From the NCBI GenBank assembly GCA_016617855.1, contig JAECUM010096275.1, positions 1 to 64,000 on the forward strand: a stretch of 64,000 bases of DNA. Reading direction: 5' to 3'. The notes beneath the pieces are model-generated. The model was not told the origin of the DNA, made no database searches, and saw nothing but the letters and a program-made list of their open reading frames with translations. Every line of letters begins with the position of its first letter. Position 1 is the stretch's first letter. The DNA comes from Megalonaias nervosa. Taxonomy: Eukaryota > Mollusca > Bivalvia > Unionida > Unionidae. The position numbers and the translations under genes are program-made. Positions 28,874 through 43,800 of the stretch are shown one piece after another.

Positions 28874-31800
28874 AGACAAAAGGAAGAAACTCTTAACAAT
28901 TGCCTCATCTTACCACTGCTAGGCAGCTACCGATCAACTGGTTGATTACCAGTTCATGGTTTTACAGTGGGATGGTAAATATCATTCTTCATTGCCTATA
29001 AGAATTCTGCAAGATCTTTATTCCATAAAACCATCCATCAAAAAGTGTGGTAAAATATTGTGGATTAAGGTATCCATTAGTAGTTGTGCACTTGTTTTTA
29101 GGTTGGAGGACTTAATTTTGCTGACATGACAGGTTGTATGTAGTATCATTTGTACATGTGGATTGTATTTTTGTACTGCAGACACTGGTTGAGTTTTCTC
29201 ACTTGTGTTATTACTAGTTTAGTTTATTTTTTTTGGAAGATTTCTAGTATTTGTTTCTTCTAAGAAAACAATGGCAATGAATGTGCAGAATTCAAACTGT
29301 TCAAGGTCACTGAGACTGATCATGACACCTGTCTTGTTTGTGCTAAATGTACATAAAATGCACCATACAGTGTTTTCTTTCTTTCTTTGTCAGAATGGAC
29401 TTCATAATTGGTCCTATGTAAGAATTTGAGGGCAAGAAATAGGAAAACAAAGTCAACATATGGACAGCTGGTGACAAACAATTTGGTGGTGTCGATACAT
29501 CTGTGTTTTACCAGTCCAGTGCATAGATAGAGTCATGCATGAGGAGGTTGATTCAGGAGATGGAAGCACAGAAACTTTTTTAGAACATTTTTGTCACACT
29601 GTTTTCTAATGCGTATCAAATACGGGTTATAATTTGTTGGGAAATTGTTCTTCCACCATTTGGCAGCCCAGTGGTCATATGTTCCTCCGCATGCCCATGC
29701 ATGTCCTTAGGGGCAGTAAGACAGGGTACGTAAAGTGTAAAAGTGGTCTAACCATATTTTGTTACTATCTATTATTGCCACATGCTGTCATTCAGGTTGT
29801 CAGTGTTCTAGTCCAGCTTTCTGTTGGTCTGTGCATACCACATAGTGATCCAAGATCATTTCTATTGAAGGACCATATTGTATAATAGCCAACAATCCCA
29901 TGATATACAGAGCCAAATTGGCACCAGTATAACAAGTACATTCATTGTGCCAACTACCAGTTGACTCTCCAGCCATATGCTCCAGCATAAGATTATTAGT
30001 TACTTGGACTCCAGCACATCTGGTAGGTCTGACATTACTGCTGTATCCAGTGGAGAGATACTGGCCTACACCCAGAGATGATGGCTCTACTTGCATGCCT
30101 TTTGGTATGTTGTACAAGGAAATGAAGTTTTGTTGGATGAGGACAAACTCCACAGTTGGCACAGGGAAAACCTTGATCTGCCAACTCACTTTAATCCCGT
30201 ATTGGAAAGGATGGAGTTCAGTTTCAAGGTTTCTCATTCCCTAGGCCTCCTGACAACTGCCAATGATGTTACCAAGCCCACCACCTGCTGATAATCTTCA
30301 AGTTGATGCCAGACTTCTCCATGATCATCAAGATTGGATCAGCCTTTTTGCACACAGTGAATGGAAGATGAATTTTGCTTCAGAGGGTCTTCAGATTTTG
30401 CTTTTCTGACCGCTCCCTTGTTTTGAGTTTTCCTACAATGACTGAGTTCCCAACTGATCCTTTGACGCTTGTGACTTGAATGGAGGAGATTGATTCTTTA
30501 CTTTCCAAATGATTGGTGTAGAGGGTTTGCAAATGAAACTGTCTGGGGTTTTATTCAAGGCTTATGCTGGTACTAAAAACAAACTCTAACAAATGACAGA
30601 TCTCAGCCAGGTCAGCAGGTATATATCAGCACCAAACTTCAAGATCGAAGTGTTATGATTAATTTGCCCTTCCATCAAGGGGTAGGAGTTTAGGATCAGT
30701 CTCAGTCTAACTATTGCCTATTTTCATGTCCTTAACCATCCAACTTTATGCTAGTTCCATTGATTTGCCTTCCAAGGAACATTTTACCAGTATTGCACTC
30801 TGTCTTTCAGGCTGAATTTGAGTTTATGGGCATTATGAAGACGTGTTGTTCGCATGTTCATGACCTCCTCATGAACAGTTACTTGTTTGTACCTGGATGA
30901 TGTCCTTCAGTAACACATGGTAGATTAAGTTCTGCTGCAGGTAATGACAGCCTTATCTCACTTTTCATCCACCTGGGCTTTTTAGTGAACTGGGAGAAGT
31001 CAGATCTTATCCCATCCCAGCTTTTCATCCACCTGGGTATGTAATTCTTTTAGCCATCTCAACCTCATCGATCTCACTTTCATGCAGATTCAATGGATTA
31101 TTGAGCTCATAGTATCAGACTTCAAACAGGAAGTGGGTTGCTGTTAGAGCATTTCTGAAAAACTTTGGTCCATTAAATGTAGCAGTAGATTTTATTCATC
31201 CAGGCCACCTTTATATGCACCCTTTTCAGATGTGACTCTTTGCTAGTAGTGTCCTTTTTTCAGTCAACTAGATCCTCATGTTTCAGTCTTGAGATATAAG
31301 AATTCTGCATCAGTGATTTTTGGGAGGAATTCCTTTGGAGAAACCCAAACCAGACATTATGGTTGATTGTGTGTCTGCTTATTTGAGCTGGAGATTGGGG
31401 TGGGGGCTAATTTCTAAGCTGGTTTTCTTTGGACAATAGGACAAGATTACAGCAGTCTAGATGAGATACATTCTCCACAGACTCGATACACTGACTGATT
31501 CTCTGTCAAGAAGGAGCCTGACTTTACCTGGCCATTTTGAGGGCATCCATTTATCTCCAAGATCTGGTGTCACAGAGACCAGAATTTAAACTGCTGGATA
31601 CCAGTTGCTGCAGCCCAGACAACCATCAGACATGTTTTATGCCAGCACAGCCTCCTCATAGGTATGAGTTTAATACTTTTAATGGACTTCCCAGAAGCTT
31701 TTGTTAGAAAAAGTTGTTCTTTTCTTCTTAACAGGGCATTTTTGTCCCATGTTATGTGACTGTATCTTGATAATAGGAGAGTACATTCACTGCAAAAAGT

Positions 31801-34800
31801 AATTTTTTTGGTAAATCATGTTCTTCTTAGTATACTTAGCCAATCACATTATTGTTAAACCCTCCCAAACACCAATCACATTATTGTTAAACCCTTCCAA
31901 ACGCCATTCACATTATTGTTAAACCCTCCCAAATGCCAATCACATTATTGTTAAACCCTCCCAAACACCAATCACATTATTGTTAAGCCCTCCCAAATGC
32001 CAATGATGTTATTGTTAAACCCTCTCAAATGCCAATGACGTTATTGTTAAACCCTCCCAAACCTACCTATTGATATGAGCATCCTCTTTGATGCATTGCT
32101 CAGCTTGAGCTGGTCAACAACCAGTTGATAATTAGCCACCTAGTGGGAGTAAGGGGAAGTAATGGGCAGAGTTTCTTATCTTTCAGTTGGTATTGTTGGA
32201 TTTGAGAGGCAGTGAATTTTATTTCTCTAATTTTAATGTAATTGGGTAAGTATTTTTGGTGAAATATGACTTACTAAAATATTTACTTTCATATGAAATC
32301 TGTGAAATGAGTAAAGGGAGTTCTGTCTTTTACAACCCTTGGTTTTATTTCATTTGGAATGAGAACAAATGTAAGATTATTTTCATTATAGAAAAATATT
32401 TGGGTGCATCAGTCATTATGCCTTTGCAATACAAAACATTATTATGTCGTTTGTAATGTTATTTGGTGTTGTAATAATGTTACATAATATATACAAATTA
32501 TAGGTATTATATATCTCTGTAATATGGGATCTAAATCTTTTTTCTATATAATTTTAATTTTATTTCTAGTTATGAAACACCTGTGAAATGCTGTCCTTTG
32601 TCAGGTAGATTAATATCCTTAGTTCAGACTTAAAGTTAACCAATTAATGTAATTAATAAATGAAATGTAGATCACAGTGACCTATTTTAATAATGTTAGC
32701 TATTGAAAAAAACTGAAACTTTCATAATTCTACCATCAACAGTACTTAAGAAGTGAACCTAAACTCACACAAATCAAATTCAGATGATTGTCAAATTAGG
32801 TCACATTGACCAACTCTTGTAAGAATATGAATAACATCATTTCATCAAACATTATGACTGTAAAAGGTAACACAGCATTATCATGTGTCATGACATATTT
32901 CCATTGTCTCACAGAGAGTGTCAGACAGTGATTTAATAGGAGAAATCAGTCATCTGCACTTATCTTAGATTTTAGGTTCTCCCTATTTTATTGGTCATTT
33001 GAAACCATTTCTCCCACCCTGGAGCCTTATAGGGAATTAAACAAATCTATGGTAAACAGGGATGTTGCTAGCCATCTCCTTGAATCCCCTTCCATATTTT
33101 TTGCTTCATCTTGATGCCAGGCAGGTTCTTTTTTGTCTGAATTGATTCTTTTACATCTGGGATGCAAACTTTTGTGTTAAATTAAATGTAGCCTATGGAA
33201 TAGTCTAAATTTTTTATACATAAGTGAAAATAATTAAAACATATTTTTCATTTCAGACTCATGGACTTCCTGTGCCAAAGGTTTTACTAGAGCTTGAAGA
33301 CTTGATAGATAGGAGAGCTGTAGAAATGCTGTTATATTCATTTTGTGGGCTGCATGAGTAAGTACATTCAAAATCATAAATGTGCATAGAGTTGTTAAAT
33401 TGACATAACTCACAGAAATTACCGAGACAAGATTGGAAACAATATTAATTAGAAATTGATCAAGTTGGCAGTAGAAATTGTGGTTCAAGTCCTTAACCAA
33501 CAAATACTTTTTGCCAAAATTTGATGGATCCATAATTTAATTTCTAAACTGATAGTAAGATATTGCACTGTAGTTTATTTCTCATATGATTAATGCTTTT
33601 CATGTTATACAGTCATTTTCAAATTCAGAGCCACATGTTTAGCCTTAATTTTAGTTTTTGATGAAAAGTAATTAAAAAAGATGTTGCATATTTCAAGTAT
33701 GCTAGACTGTATGGAGCATTATTATACTTAAAATCATTTTTCACAAATAGGTGATACAGTTTTTTCTACCAACATCCCATTGAATTTACTTTTGGCATTT
33801 GTATTTAGTGCCTACCACAAGAGTGTGTATTTGTTTGATTTATTTTTAGCGTAGCTTTAACAATTTTTCAGTCATATCACTACAATGTCTGCAGTGTGGC
33901 AGTTTATAGTGATTTCTAGCACTGGGGCATTATGCCACAGACATGTAGCATCATTACCCACCCAGTCACATTATCCTGACACCAGACCGACCTGTCCTAG
34001 CACTAACCTCTTAATGCTGAGCACCTAGTGAGGCAGCTGTTAGTACCATTTTTATAAGTCTTAGGCATGCCTCTGCCAGGGTTCAAACCCACAACCTTCT
34101 GCATCCAAGGCATACACTCTAACCACTTAGGCCACTGTAGCAGTCGTACCGCAAAAGTAAAAGTACCATCATACCTGTGTGGGATGACCACTCCAGGGAT
34201 TGACTGATCCATTTTTTTACGGTATATTGGCTTGGAAAAATACTGCAGAAAATGGTTGTAAAAGTCACATTTGAATTCATTTATCTTTTTCTTTGACAGT
34301 AAATATAGAACTCCTTGGATGAAACTCACTAAACACAATATTTCATTTTAGTTTTCTGCCCTATTATGGCTAGGGAATTATTATCCTCTGTACTTGACCA
34401 TATAACAGTTTTAACAAATAGTTGATTTTTATATGCAGTATATGTATTAAGTTATGCATATTAGGTTCTATTAATGGTAGATCCCCTGTGATTGCTGCCT
34501 CAGTGGTATATGAAAATGTTTACACTGATGCCAGTGGTTATGATTGTCAGACCATTTAAATTTTGACCTAACTCATTTTATGGTTACTAGTGTTGCATAC
34601 ACTAGCAGCTCAGATATTACCATGATGTAGTCATTGTGTGGAAAAAAATTGTAGAACTCAGAAGATATGAGATGCCTTTGATGGATAACCACTTATTTTC
34701 TTATTCCTGTATAAGTGTAATACAGTTTGCCCATATGCCTATCATGCATGAGTGCACTCATTGACTCTTTAGATGTCATTATCATGTCATGAATGTCTGC

Positions 34801-37800
34801 AGTGTTTCTTGCCAATTATAGTGCATAGTATGCAGCCACTGCCCTGCAAATGAAGTGCCACTAAGCCAACAAAGTTGTTAAACTATCTTGGATTTGTTTA
34901 GAAATTACATGCATACTTGAAAAGGAAGTCAAGAGTGGTCTTCCTTTGGATTAGTATTGAGTAATTGGCACCAAGAACTCTATAGTCACTACTTTCTACT
35001 TCAACTCATACTGGAGTGCGAAGGCCTCGCAGATTCCACTTTATTGGTGACTTTTCACTAAAGGAGTGTTATCTTGGAATTTTATCACTTCAGTGATGTA
35101 CACTTCACCTGCTCTCTACTTTTTTCTTACTTGACTTTGATTCCCAACAAATATTTGTCACCTTGTTTGTCAATTTTAGCAGTGGTTCAGTCAGAGCCAT
35201 CTTAAATTAATCATGTCACCTGCATTTATTATACCAGGTGCAGTTTGGGACATGTGCCATGCAAGTACACTGTGGTCCAATGAGGGTAGAAAATTGATCT
35301 GTGTACACTAGAGGCCTCTGACAGTTTTTTACTGTTGCACCCATCATTGCGGGTCCCCGAGTGGCCAAGTGGTCTAAAGTGCTCACCGTTATGGATCACT
35401 GCCATCTCACCTCTGCCTGCGTGGGTTCGGCCAATGTGGGTATGTGAGAAAGCTTGCCAGTAGCTTCTCATGGGTTGGTGGTTCTTTCTGGGGTTTTCCC
35501 GGGTTCTTCCTCCACCAATGATACTGGCCACCATATATAGCCTATCTTGTGTTGTAAATGGTGTTAAACCCTACAACAAGAACATCAGCACCCATCATTG
35601 CAACCTTTGGCACCAGTATTGACATGATACAAAGACCAAGGTGGACCAGACATGTATTTTCCCAGTACTGGCTACAATGATCTAGCATGTGATTACCAGC
35701 ATCAGATTGCGTCCCACTATATCACCATGCCCTGGACTGCTCACACTATGGTCTAGATGTATTGCCAGTCTAAAAATGGTGGTATTGGCTATGGTGCCCT
35801 TGCTCATTATAGCCAATAAATGGCCCATACAAGGTCTGCACGATCATTAAAGATCATTGAAAGTCATAAATAAATGAACACCTCATGTCAAGGCCTTGAA
35901 AGTCATTGATATTTCACCTAGGTCAATGAAGTCATTGAATTGGAGGAGATTTTGCTTAAAATTAAAATATGATGGAAAATTTTACTTTCTAGTCATTTAT
36001 TTTACAGTTTGCGAGGATTGGAAGCATGGTTTGATTTTAACGCATGAGCCCGCTTTCACTTCACAAAGTTTTAAATTTTCTGCCAAGCAAGGACAGTTCA
36101 TTTACGACAGTCTTTTGAAAAAGTGATCATTATAAAATGCCTGGAAAAATGTTGGAAACAAATACAAAGACTTTATTAAATGGATGAGGAAAGATGCAAC
36201 CTTACAGCACAGTAGTGCGGAAGAAAAACATAGATATTGTTGCAGTGGGCATTGCTGCCTTAAGTAGCTATTGAAAAGGAAAGAAACACTTGGAACTAAT
36301 GAAAATAGATAAGCCCGCTGTTTCTTTGTCAGCATTCATGGAGTCAGTGCAATAAATGTCAAATGTCATCACTGTCATCTGTGTCAGAAAAGCGGGTTTC
36401 AGCTTAATGAGCAGGTTCTGCAAGTTCAATAACTGACATTACGGATTCAATTTTGGTGACAGGTTTTACACAAAGCAGTGATGTGCTGAAAGCTGAAATA
36501 TTGTAAGCATAAGTAAAGTGAAATACTGTTATTTTTAGTTTACATTTTGATTTTAAATGATAAGATAGCCTAAGATAGTGATTTCCCTTTGATGCACCTC
36601 ATTTTCCCCTGGGACACTTCCCCCCCCCCAGCTAATTTGCAGAACAGCTAAAGGCTAGTAAACAGGCATGAAGCCATTGTGACTAATTAACAGTTAATCA
36701 TTACAGTTGTAATTGTAAAACGTGCTGCCCCTCTAAAGGCTACTCTTACATTACTTCAAAGAATCCAGTGTTCTATTCTTAATTGAGTGTTCATATCAGC
36801 ACCTATGTTTGTTTGGAAGATATATGATGACAAGTTTTAAATTAAATTGGCACTTATGTGAATATAAATCATTAAAGTAATCAAAGCTTTCTCAGAGTTT
36901 GATTTGGACAAATCAACACCTGAAAAAAGCTGGAGGAGTGGAAAATGTTCAGTCACCCAAGGAGCTGCCTTTGTCAACAGGTGGGGCCAGGCAGAAATAT
37001 CAAGTGTATCTAGATAAAATAAAAAAAGGAAGCAGAAGTAGCCAAAAGAGGAATGAAGAGTAAAGAATTTGAAGTGCAAGAAACACAGATTGGCAGATGC
37101 AGCAGAAGAGAATCAGACACACTAATGTCTTAGTCCAGTGGACTCCAAAGAAAAGGAAAAAGAAAATGAAGAGTAAGTGAAAGCACTGGAGCTGTTGCTG
37201 GAGGAGAAAATAGAAGCTAAAGAGAATTGCTAAATATCCAGGTCCAGTGACTATAACTTTATTATAAATATCATTTTCATTTCATATTTTCATTAGATCT
37301 GCTTATTTATGTATTATTTTTGTACATGTTTCATTATTAACTGAAGTAGAACTCTTGATACTGTGAGTCATCATTAAAAACTAAAAACTGGTCATTGAAA
37401 TTCATTGAATTTTGGTTTTACTGATATGCATCTACCCTGCCTTAACTCTGGACACTAACTGGCCCCAGACCAGCTTGATTTCAGCAGCGGTGCAGCCTTA
37501 CCAGATGACATTGTCTTCCAGGATTGGGACGAGTGAATTGCTCCATGTATCACCCATCCTGGCATCTAGACATGGGTTGAACCCAGAACCTGCCAGTGTC
37601 ACTAACCCTGGCTCTGCCTTGGTGATCATGCACACATTTGTCAGTACCAGACCCATGACACTTCCACAGAATAATATTAGACATGTCCATCACTGGTCTT
37701 AACTCTATCACAGCCCAGTGCAGGTTATGGCAACTGTCCATTGCTTGATGTCCAGTAGTGGACCAGGATGATAGAGGATGCTTGAGTGAATGCCTGGAAA

Positions 37801-40800
37801 TAATTGTATCCCTACGGTGATGGTTGCCAAGACTTTTTCACCTGCTTGCACAGGCTGATTTGCTGTGGCACACTTGTTTCACCCAATGTTGGAGGCATTG
37901 GACACTACCCACCTCCGGGGTCATAGAAGTATAGCAGACCAGCTCTGGACAGCTCCTTCACCAGTCCCAGCTCAATCAAGACCTGGCACTGGCAATGACA
38001 ACACCCCAGTCCTGGATGCCCATTACCATCCCTGATCTTTGGTTAGTTAGTCAGTGAACATAATTCTGTTAAATACAGTATTAAATATTCAACCACACAT
38101 GAGTTGGTTCCATAGCTCAAAATAATTAGTTGTCTGTGGCCTAAATTCAGATTTTGGTTTCATAATAATTATTCATACTGAACAGTATTATTCCTTTGAA
38201 TCTCTTGCAGAAGCATCATTATTTCAATAGCCGTTTTAAAAAATATAGAGGTATGTGTTTTAGTTTGGGAGTTCCCTGTAATGATACATTGATACAGTTT
38301 TCTACAAAAGAATACAATTTTCTCTCTGAAAATTCTTGTGATATACAAAACGTCGTCTTGTGACTTCTATGTTGGTAGATAGTGTATATCCTAAGCTAAA
38401 TGAATTATTACAAACAATGCAACATGTCATTAACACAAAGTGGTAATTTGGAATGTTACCATAAGCTCCTAAGCATATATTAACATTTTTAAGCTAATTA
38501 TTACCCAGTGTGATTGAATGTGTTTACAGAAAATTAAAATCATTTAGCAAGCTTCCATTAGAGTGGCGTGTTTTGGCAAATATTTATACAATATATGTGC
38601 ATGATTATTATTACCATAGAAAAGGGAAGTAAATCTTGAAACATTGTTTCAAAGATTTTAATTCTCCACCTTTGAAAAACCAAACAGTATTATTAATAGT
38701 GCTACTGACGAAATGCATTGCACAGAATTTTGAAAGCTATCTTACGATACCTGTTTTTTAAAAACCGTGACAAGATATTGGAGATGTAAGTAAAAGTGTC
38801 TATAATTAACACAAAAGACAACTTATTAAAGCTCAGTTATGAACTAAATTCTTATGTTTAATCTTATTTTGGAAGCATTCATTTTAAAGTATAATCATCA
38901 AAAAATGGTTCATATATTAACTGCCTTTATTATGTATGCAGGAGTAGCATATTTCTGGAACAAAGAACTCTAACATAGATAGTATTGTGTAGAGAATTTG
39001 CTAAAGTAAACAATGATCATGTGGAAATTTAAGAATCTGAAATAGCTAATTCTAATCCTATGGTCAGTATTGTTGAGAGAAAACAGGAAAGTGCACAATT
39101 ACAGATATTGAAAAGAATTATTAAATTACTGCACTCAGTTACAGAAGTGTGATCTTGACATAAACTATATAAGCCACCTGGAGAAAATATTTGTATCAGA
39201 TCCCTGTTTTTAGTACAAAATAAAAGAAAGTACACCACTCCCTCGATAACTCGTGCCCTGATAACTCCCGAACCCACTTATAATGCAGGGTCAGGCATGG
39301 ATCCCATTTTTTAAACCAGAAAATACCAACAAAACAATTGATCCCTATTTCTTAAACTTGAAAAAAATTGCATTCAAAATTGGTAACTGAAACGTTGATA
39401 TATCGCTTATTTTGCAGTTGAAAATGGTAGATATGACATGGAAATTTTAATCAACATTTTGAAATTATCAACTTTTAACAAGAAGTCATATAATTGGTTA
39501 CATTTTCTTTCCAAACGATATTATTAGTACACCATAATTAAAAATATTCAAGAAATTTCAATCAATGAAAATGTCACGGCTAGTGTAGGCAGTACATTAT
39601 TATTTAAATGCCAATTAAATAATTTTTTATTAAGTGAAATTTGTGTTTTAATTCTATCTTTTAGTTCCTCTTAAGTGTAATTATCATAAATGCAATGTGT
39701 ATTTAAATGTAAAATGTGTCAATCTACCATAACAGCTATGTCCGCAAGCGTTTCTCTGAGAACCTAATTAAGTGCCAACCATGTTTTGATAACTAACTTG
39801 CAGAAGTATTTGTTTTATTGTTCTACGGAATTTAAAGCTGGTCTCCTTTGTATTACCACATTAATTATGTCTTTTGAATCAAATAAAGGAGGTAGAATAA
39901 AAAAAAAAGTTAAAAGGCATGCAAAGCCTACACACTTAAATTCAAGCGGCCCCTGTCGTATGTCGGGTGAGCTCACTTCATTTGATCAATCGAACACTGT
40001 TATAAATGTTATTGTGTATGCAACATAAACTACCCTAAATTAATCGATTCATTCATAACTGTAATCAAAGATAGAAAGGTAACCAAGTGAAACGAATACT
40101 TCGTAAAATAAAGAGCTTGGTTTCACAGATACAGACCATTGTGGGCAAGCGAATTTCAGAGAATTCCTGAACTGGCACTTAGAGATATCCTCAAGATGAT
40201 AAGAAGTTTCATTATTACTTCCCATGAAATGACGACATCAATATTGTACTAACTGAACAAAACAAAAATTGAGTTTTGATGTAGGAGATTATCTCACGAA
40301 ATAAATGTCGCTAGTTTTTGAAAAAAAAGGAATCTTGTTTGGTGGTTTAGCAACAGGTAGTCTAGTTCCCGGCAACACGGACTCCTGACTTGGTTGTATA
40401 CTATTACATACCACTCCAGGAACCAGACTAATCAACAAAACAAAAAGCAGTGACGTAATACACGTTTTTTGCGTACATGTGATGGTTGTTGAAACAAGTT
40501 GGAACTATTTTTCACATGTTGGACATTTGGAAAATAAATGTTATTTATACTTAATAACAGACAGCTTCGTTAGAAAAGCATGTTATTAACAATTATTATC
40601 AATGTGACTGTTACACGAGGATTCAGTAATTAAACAGCCCAGTTCCCTACTCTTCCCCCCATGGTTTACTCAATGTATAAGTGGATTTTTTTCAATTTTT
40701 GGAGGTCCCTCGGTAACTTGCGCCCTCGCTTATAGTGTGGTCTATGCTTGTGGATCCTGTTGTGCGCAAGTTATCGAGGGAGAGGTGTAATAATGAAAAA

Positions 40801-43800
40801 GAATCTGCCATTCTTTAAAATGGTAAATGTTGTACCCTGCCCCCTTTAAATGTAATGCTTGATATCCTAGGAATATAATTTAACCATATTTTTTTAGCAG
40901 CTGTTATTTCATAATGATAAATTCTATAAAACAAGGTTTAATGAAAATACATGTTTGCAGTTCAAATTTCTGTAGCCAAAGAAGGGTTCAGCTATGAGCA
41001 ATATCGATGTATATTAAAGAGGTTGTTTTGCATCTAAATGGTTGAGTCTGTGAACACATTAGTGACTCTGTGATCAGATGTTGTAAAACTTCTTATATCG
41101 TAAAGATATGTGATGTTTTGTTCTTATTATGAACAAAATCTACACATGATTTGGTGGGGGCCTCGAGTGGCCAAGTGGTCTTAAGCACTTACTGTTACAG
41201 ATCATTACCATCTCACCTCTGTCTGCGTGGGTTCGAGTCTCGGGTTCGGCCAATGTGGGTATGTGAGAAAGCTTGCCAGTAGCTTCTCATGGGTTGGTTG
41301 GTTCTTTGCGTGGCCGCCATGTATAGCCTATCTTGTGCAGAAAAATGGCATTAAACCCTACAACAACAACAACAGCTTGATTTGGCACATGATTAACCAA
41401 GCTTCTTAACATGTGAGAGACTGCATTTCTGACCTATTTTAATGGAACTTTGTAAATGGGCTAATACTATCAAGATGTTGGATGATTAATATTATGAGCA
41501 GGGTGCATTTTTTAAAATAATATGGTATCTGATAGAGAGATTTTTTTGCCTGTATAGAGATTGTGTACTTGAACTTGCAAGCAATATATCATTTATATTT
41601 CTGATTAGGTTTTGATCAGACTTGTGAAATTGCATTGTATTATGAAGATGTTGGAATTGTTTGATTATGAGCAAGAATTATACAAAATGAAGGCAAAATC
41701 TTGTATCTCACAAATTAAGTTTGTTACCACTCTTGAGACTGAATTTAAATCACAATTTGCTTGAGCCTAAGCTTATATTACCATTGTCATTGACAGGTAC
41801 TATAATAGGTGAGATCCATGCATTGTTAATGAGATACTTTGCATCTGATTGATTATTAGTTTGTTGTCTCTCTGGATCTTGAGACTCGTATTTTCTCAAC
41901 CAATTTCTATGAAACATGGTAAATTTGACTTCAGTTATGAGCAAAAGTCTGTGCATGGTAATTATGCCTTTAAGATACATATAGTACAATAGGTAAAAGT
42001 CAACATGATATCTGGGAGATAGGGTACATAGGATGTGTCTTGCGCTACTATGTGAGCCTGCTTAGTGAAATGGTCAGCTGTTGAGTAATATAATGCCAGG
42101 TTAGTGATATCAGGCCCACATGAGCCTCTCGTTACTTGAAATGACCATGCAATCAGTACAGGTTTACATAATAATAATAATAAAAATGGGGACTTTGTAT
42201 AGCGCTTAATCTTTAGAAGCTCTAAGTGCTTTACAACATTAGACAACACCTAAAACATACAAAACATATATAATGATATGATTACAAAAAACAAACACCA
42301 TGAAATTAGAAAACATAAAACATGCTGAAAATATTTCATGTAGGAAACCTTAATAGGTCTTTGAGTTTGTGCTTGCTGTCGAAATAGGTGAGTTTTAAGA
42401 GCGCTCTTGAATGAGATTACTGTGTCTTTGTGTCCAAGTTCAGTGGGCAATTTGTTCCACGTTGCTGGGCCCTGGTATGCAAAAGAACTTTGTCCATATG
42501 ACTTTGTTTTCATAGTGGGAATAATGAGTATACAATTGTCAGAAGAGGAGCGTAAGTATCTTGCTGGTGTGTATACATGGGTGTGGTTGGATAGGTATGT
42601 TGGACTGGAGCCCGTCAGTGAAACGTAGCACAGAGAACAGATTTTGTGTTTGATTCTGGATTGAATGGATAGCCAGTGTAGGGTACAGAGCAGGAGGGAG
42701 GTATGCTCTGATCATGGTACTTCAAGGATGATCCGAGCAGCTGTGTTTTTGAACTTTTTGAAGTTTCTGGAGTAGATAGTGAGATGAACCAGAACGAATT
42801 AAGTTACAATAGTCCAGTCTTGAAAGTACTAAGGAACACTAAAGTGTTTTAGTGGCATCAACTGAAAGATATTTGTGAATGGAGCTGATGCATCTCAGCT
42901 GAAGATATGCAGTCTTGCATATGTTCATGACATGTTGGTGCAATGTGAGAGTACTGTTGAGAGTAACACCTAGGTTTCGTACTGACTGTGTGAATTTAAT
43001 GTTGGTGTTGCTGATATTTATTGTTTGAGGTAAAGGATGGGAATGAGAAAGTCTTTGTGTTGTAATCAGAATGGCTTCAGTTTTATCATCATTCATCTGC
43101 AGCTTGTTACATGTCTTCATGATTTCACATCAGATATGCACCTCTCTACGCCTAGGATGGTAGCATTAACTTCATTTGGGTGGCTAGATTTGTATATTTG
43201 GGTGTCATCAGCGTGCAATTGGTGAGACACTGGATGATGATCTATGACACTTGAGAGTGGCTGAGTGTATAGAATGAAGAGAACAGCTCCAAGAACAAAC
43301 CCCTGTGGAATACCACAACATAGATCAACTGGGCTGGAGTTTTTTCCATTTGCAGACACAATTTGTGTCCTGTTGACCAGGTAGGACTTGAACCACAGAA
43401 AGGATGTATCATTGAATGCCAAGTACATGCTGGAGACGGTGAAGTAATATATCATGGTCTATTGTATCAAATGCTGCAGACAAATCAAGGAGGGTGAGGA
43501 CTGTAATCTTTCCGCTATCCAAAGCAGAGAGAAGGTCATTTACTACTTTCAGAAGAGTAGTTTCAGTACTGTGGCAAGGGCGATATGCAGATCGTACATT
43601 GCTAAAAAGACTCTTTGAATTCAGATGAGATACAAGTTGGGATAGAACAACTTTTCCAGAGATTTTTGACATGAATGGGAGATTAGAAACTTTGTGGTAG
43701 TTCTTTAAATCGTTATGATTGAGTGTTGGTTTCTTCAGCAGGGGCTTTACAATGCCAGTTTTGAAAAATGATGGGAATTCCCCGGATGACTACATTAATG

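Larger units (their letters stand above)
21958..32246 (+). mobile_element. DIRS-like retroelement, split by a nested gypsy element
   Basis: Left terminal repeat 21958-22075 continues at 28865-28962 after the nested insertion 22076-28822. Its inverted counterpart is at about 32100-32246. Blocks such as gaagaaactct, ccactrstaggyrgct and atcaactggttg pair in inverted orientation. Between them lie degenerate DIRS RT and RNase H. Without the nested insertion it is about 3.5 kb, shorter than DIRS elements (5-6 kb). No tyrosine recombinase was found, so it is an internally deleted, dead copy. Inverted terminal repeats and the RT type together support DIRS. Confidence 0.7.

Noticed and set aside
29800..30237. 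145-codon minus-strand ORF
   Set aside because: Antisense to the broken DIRS-like coding region; no recognisable motif.
38211..38250. Splice-like segment (acceptor ctcttgcag, donor gag|gtatgt) that reads on from the exon ending at 33357
   Set aside because: It would leave phase 0 while the next exon (44944) needs phase 2; joining 33357 directly to 44944 restores frame and the family alignment.
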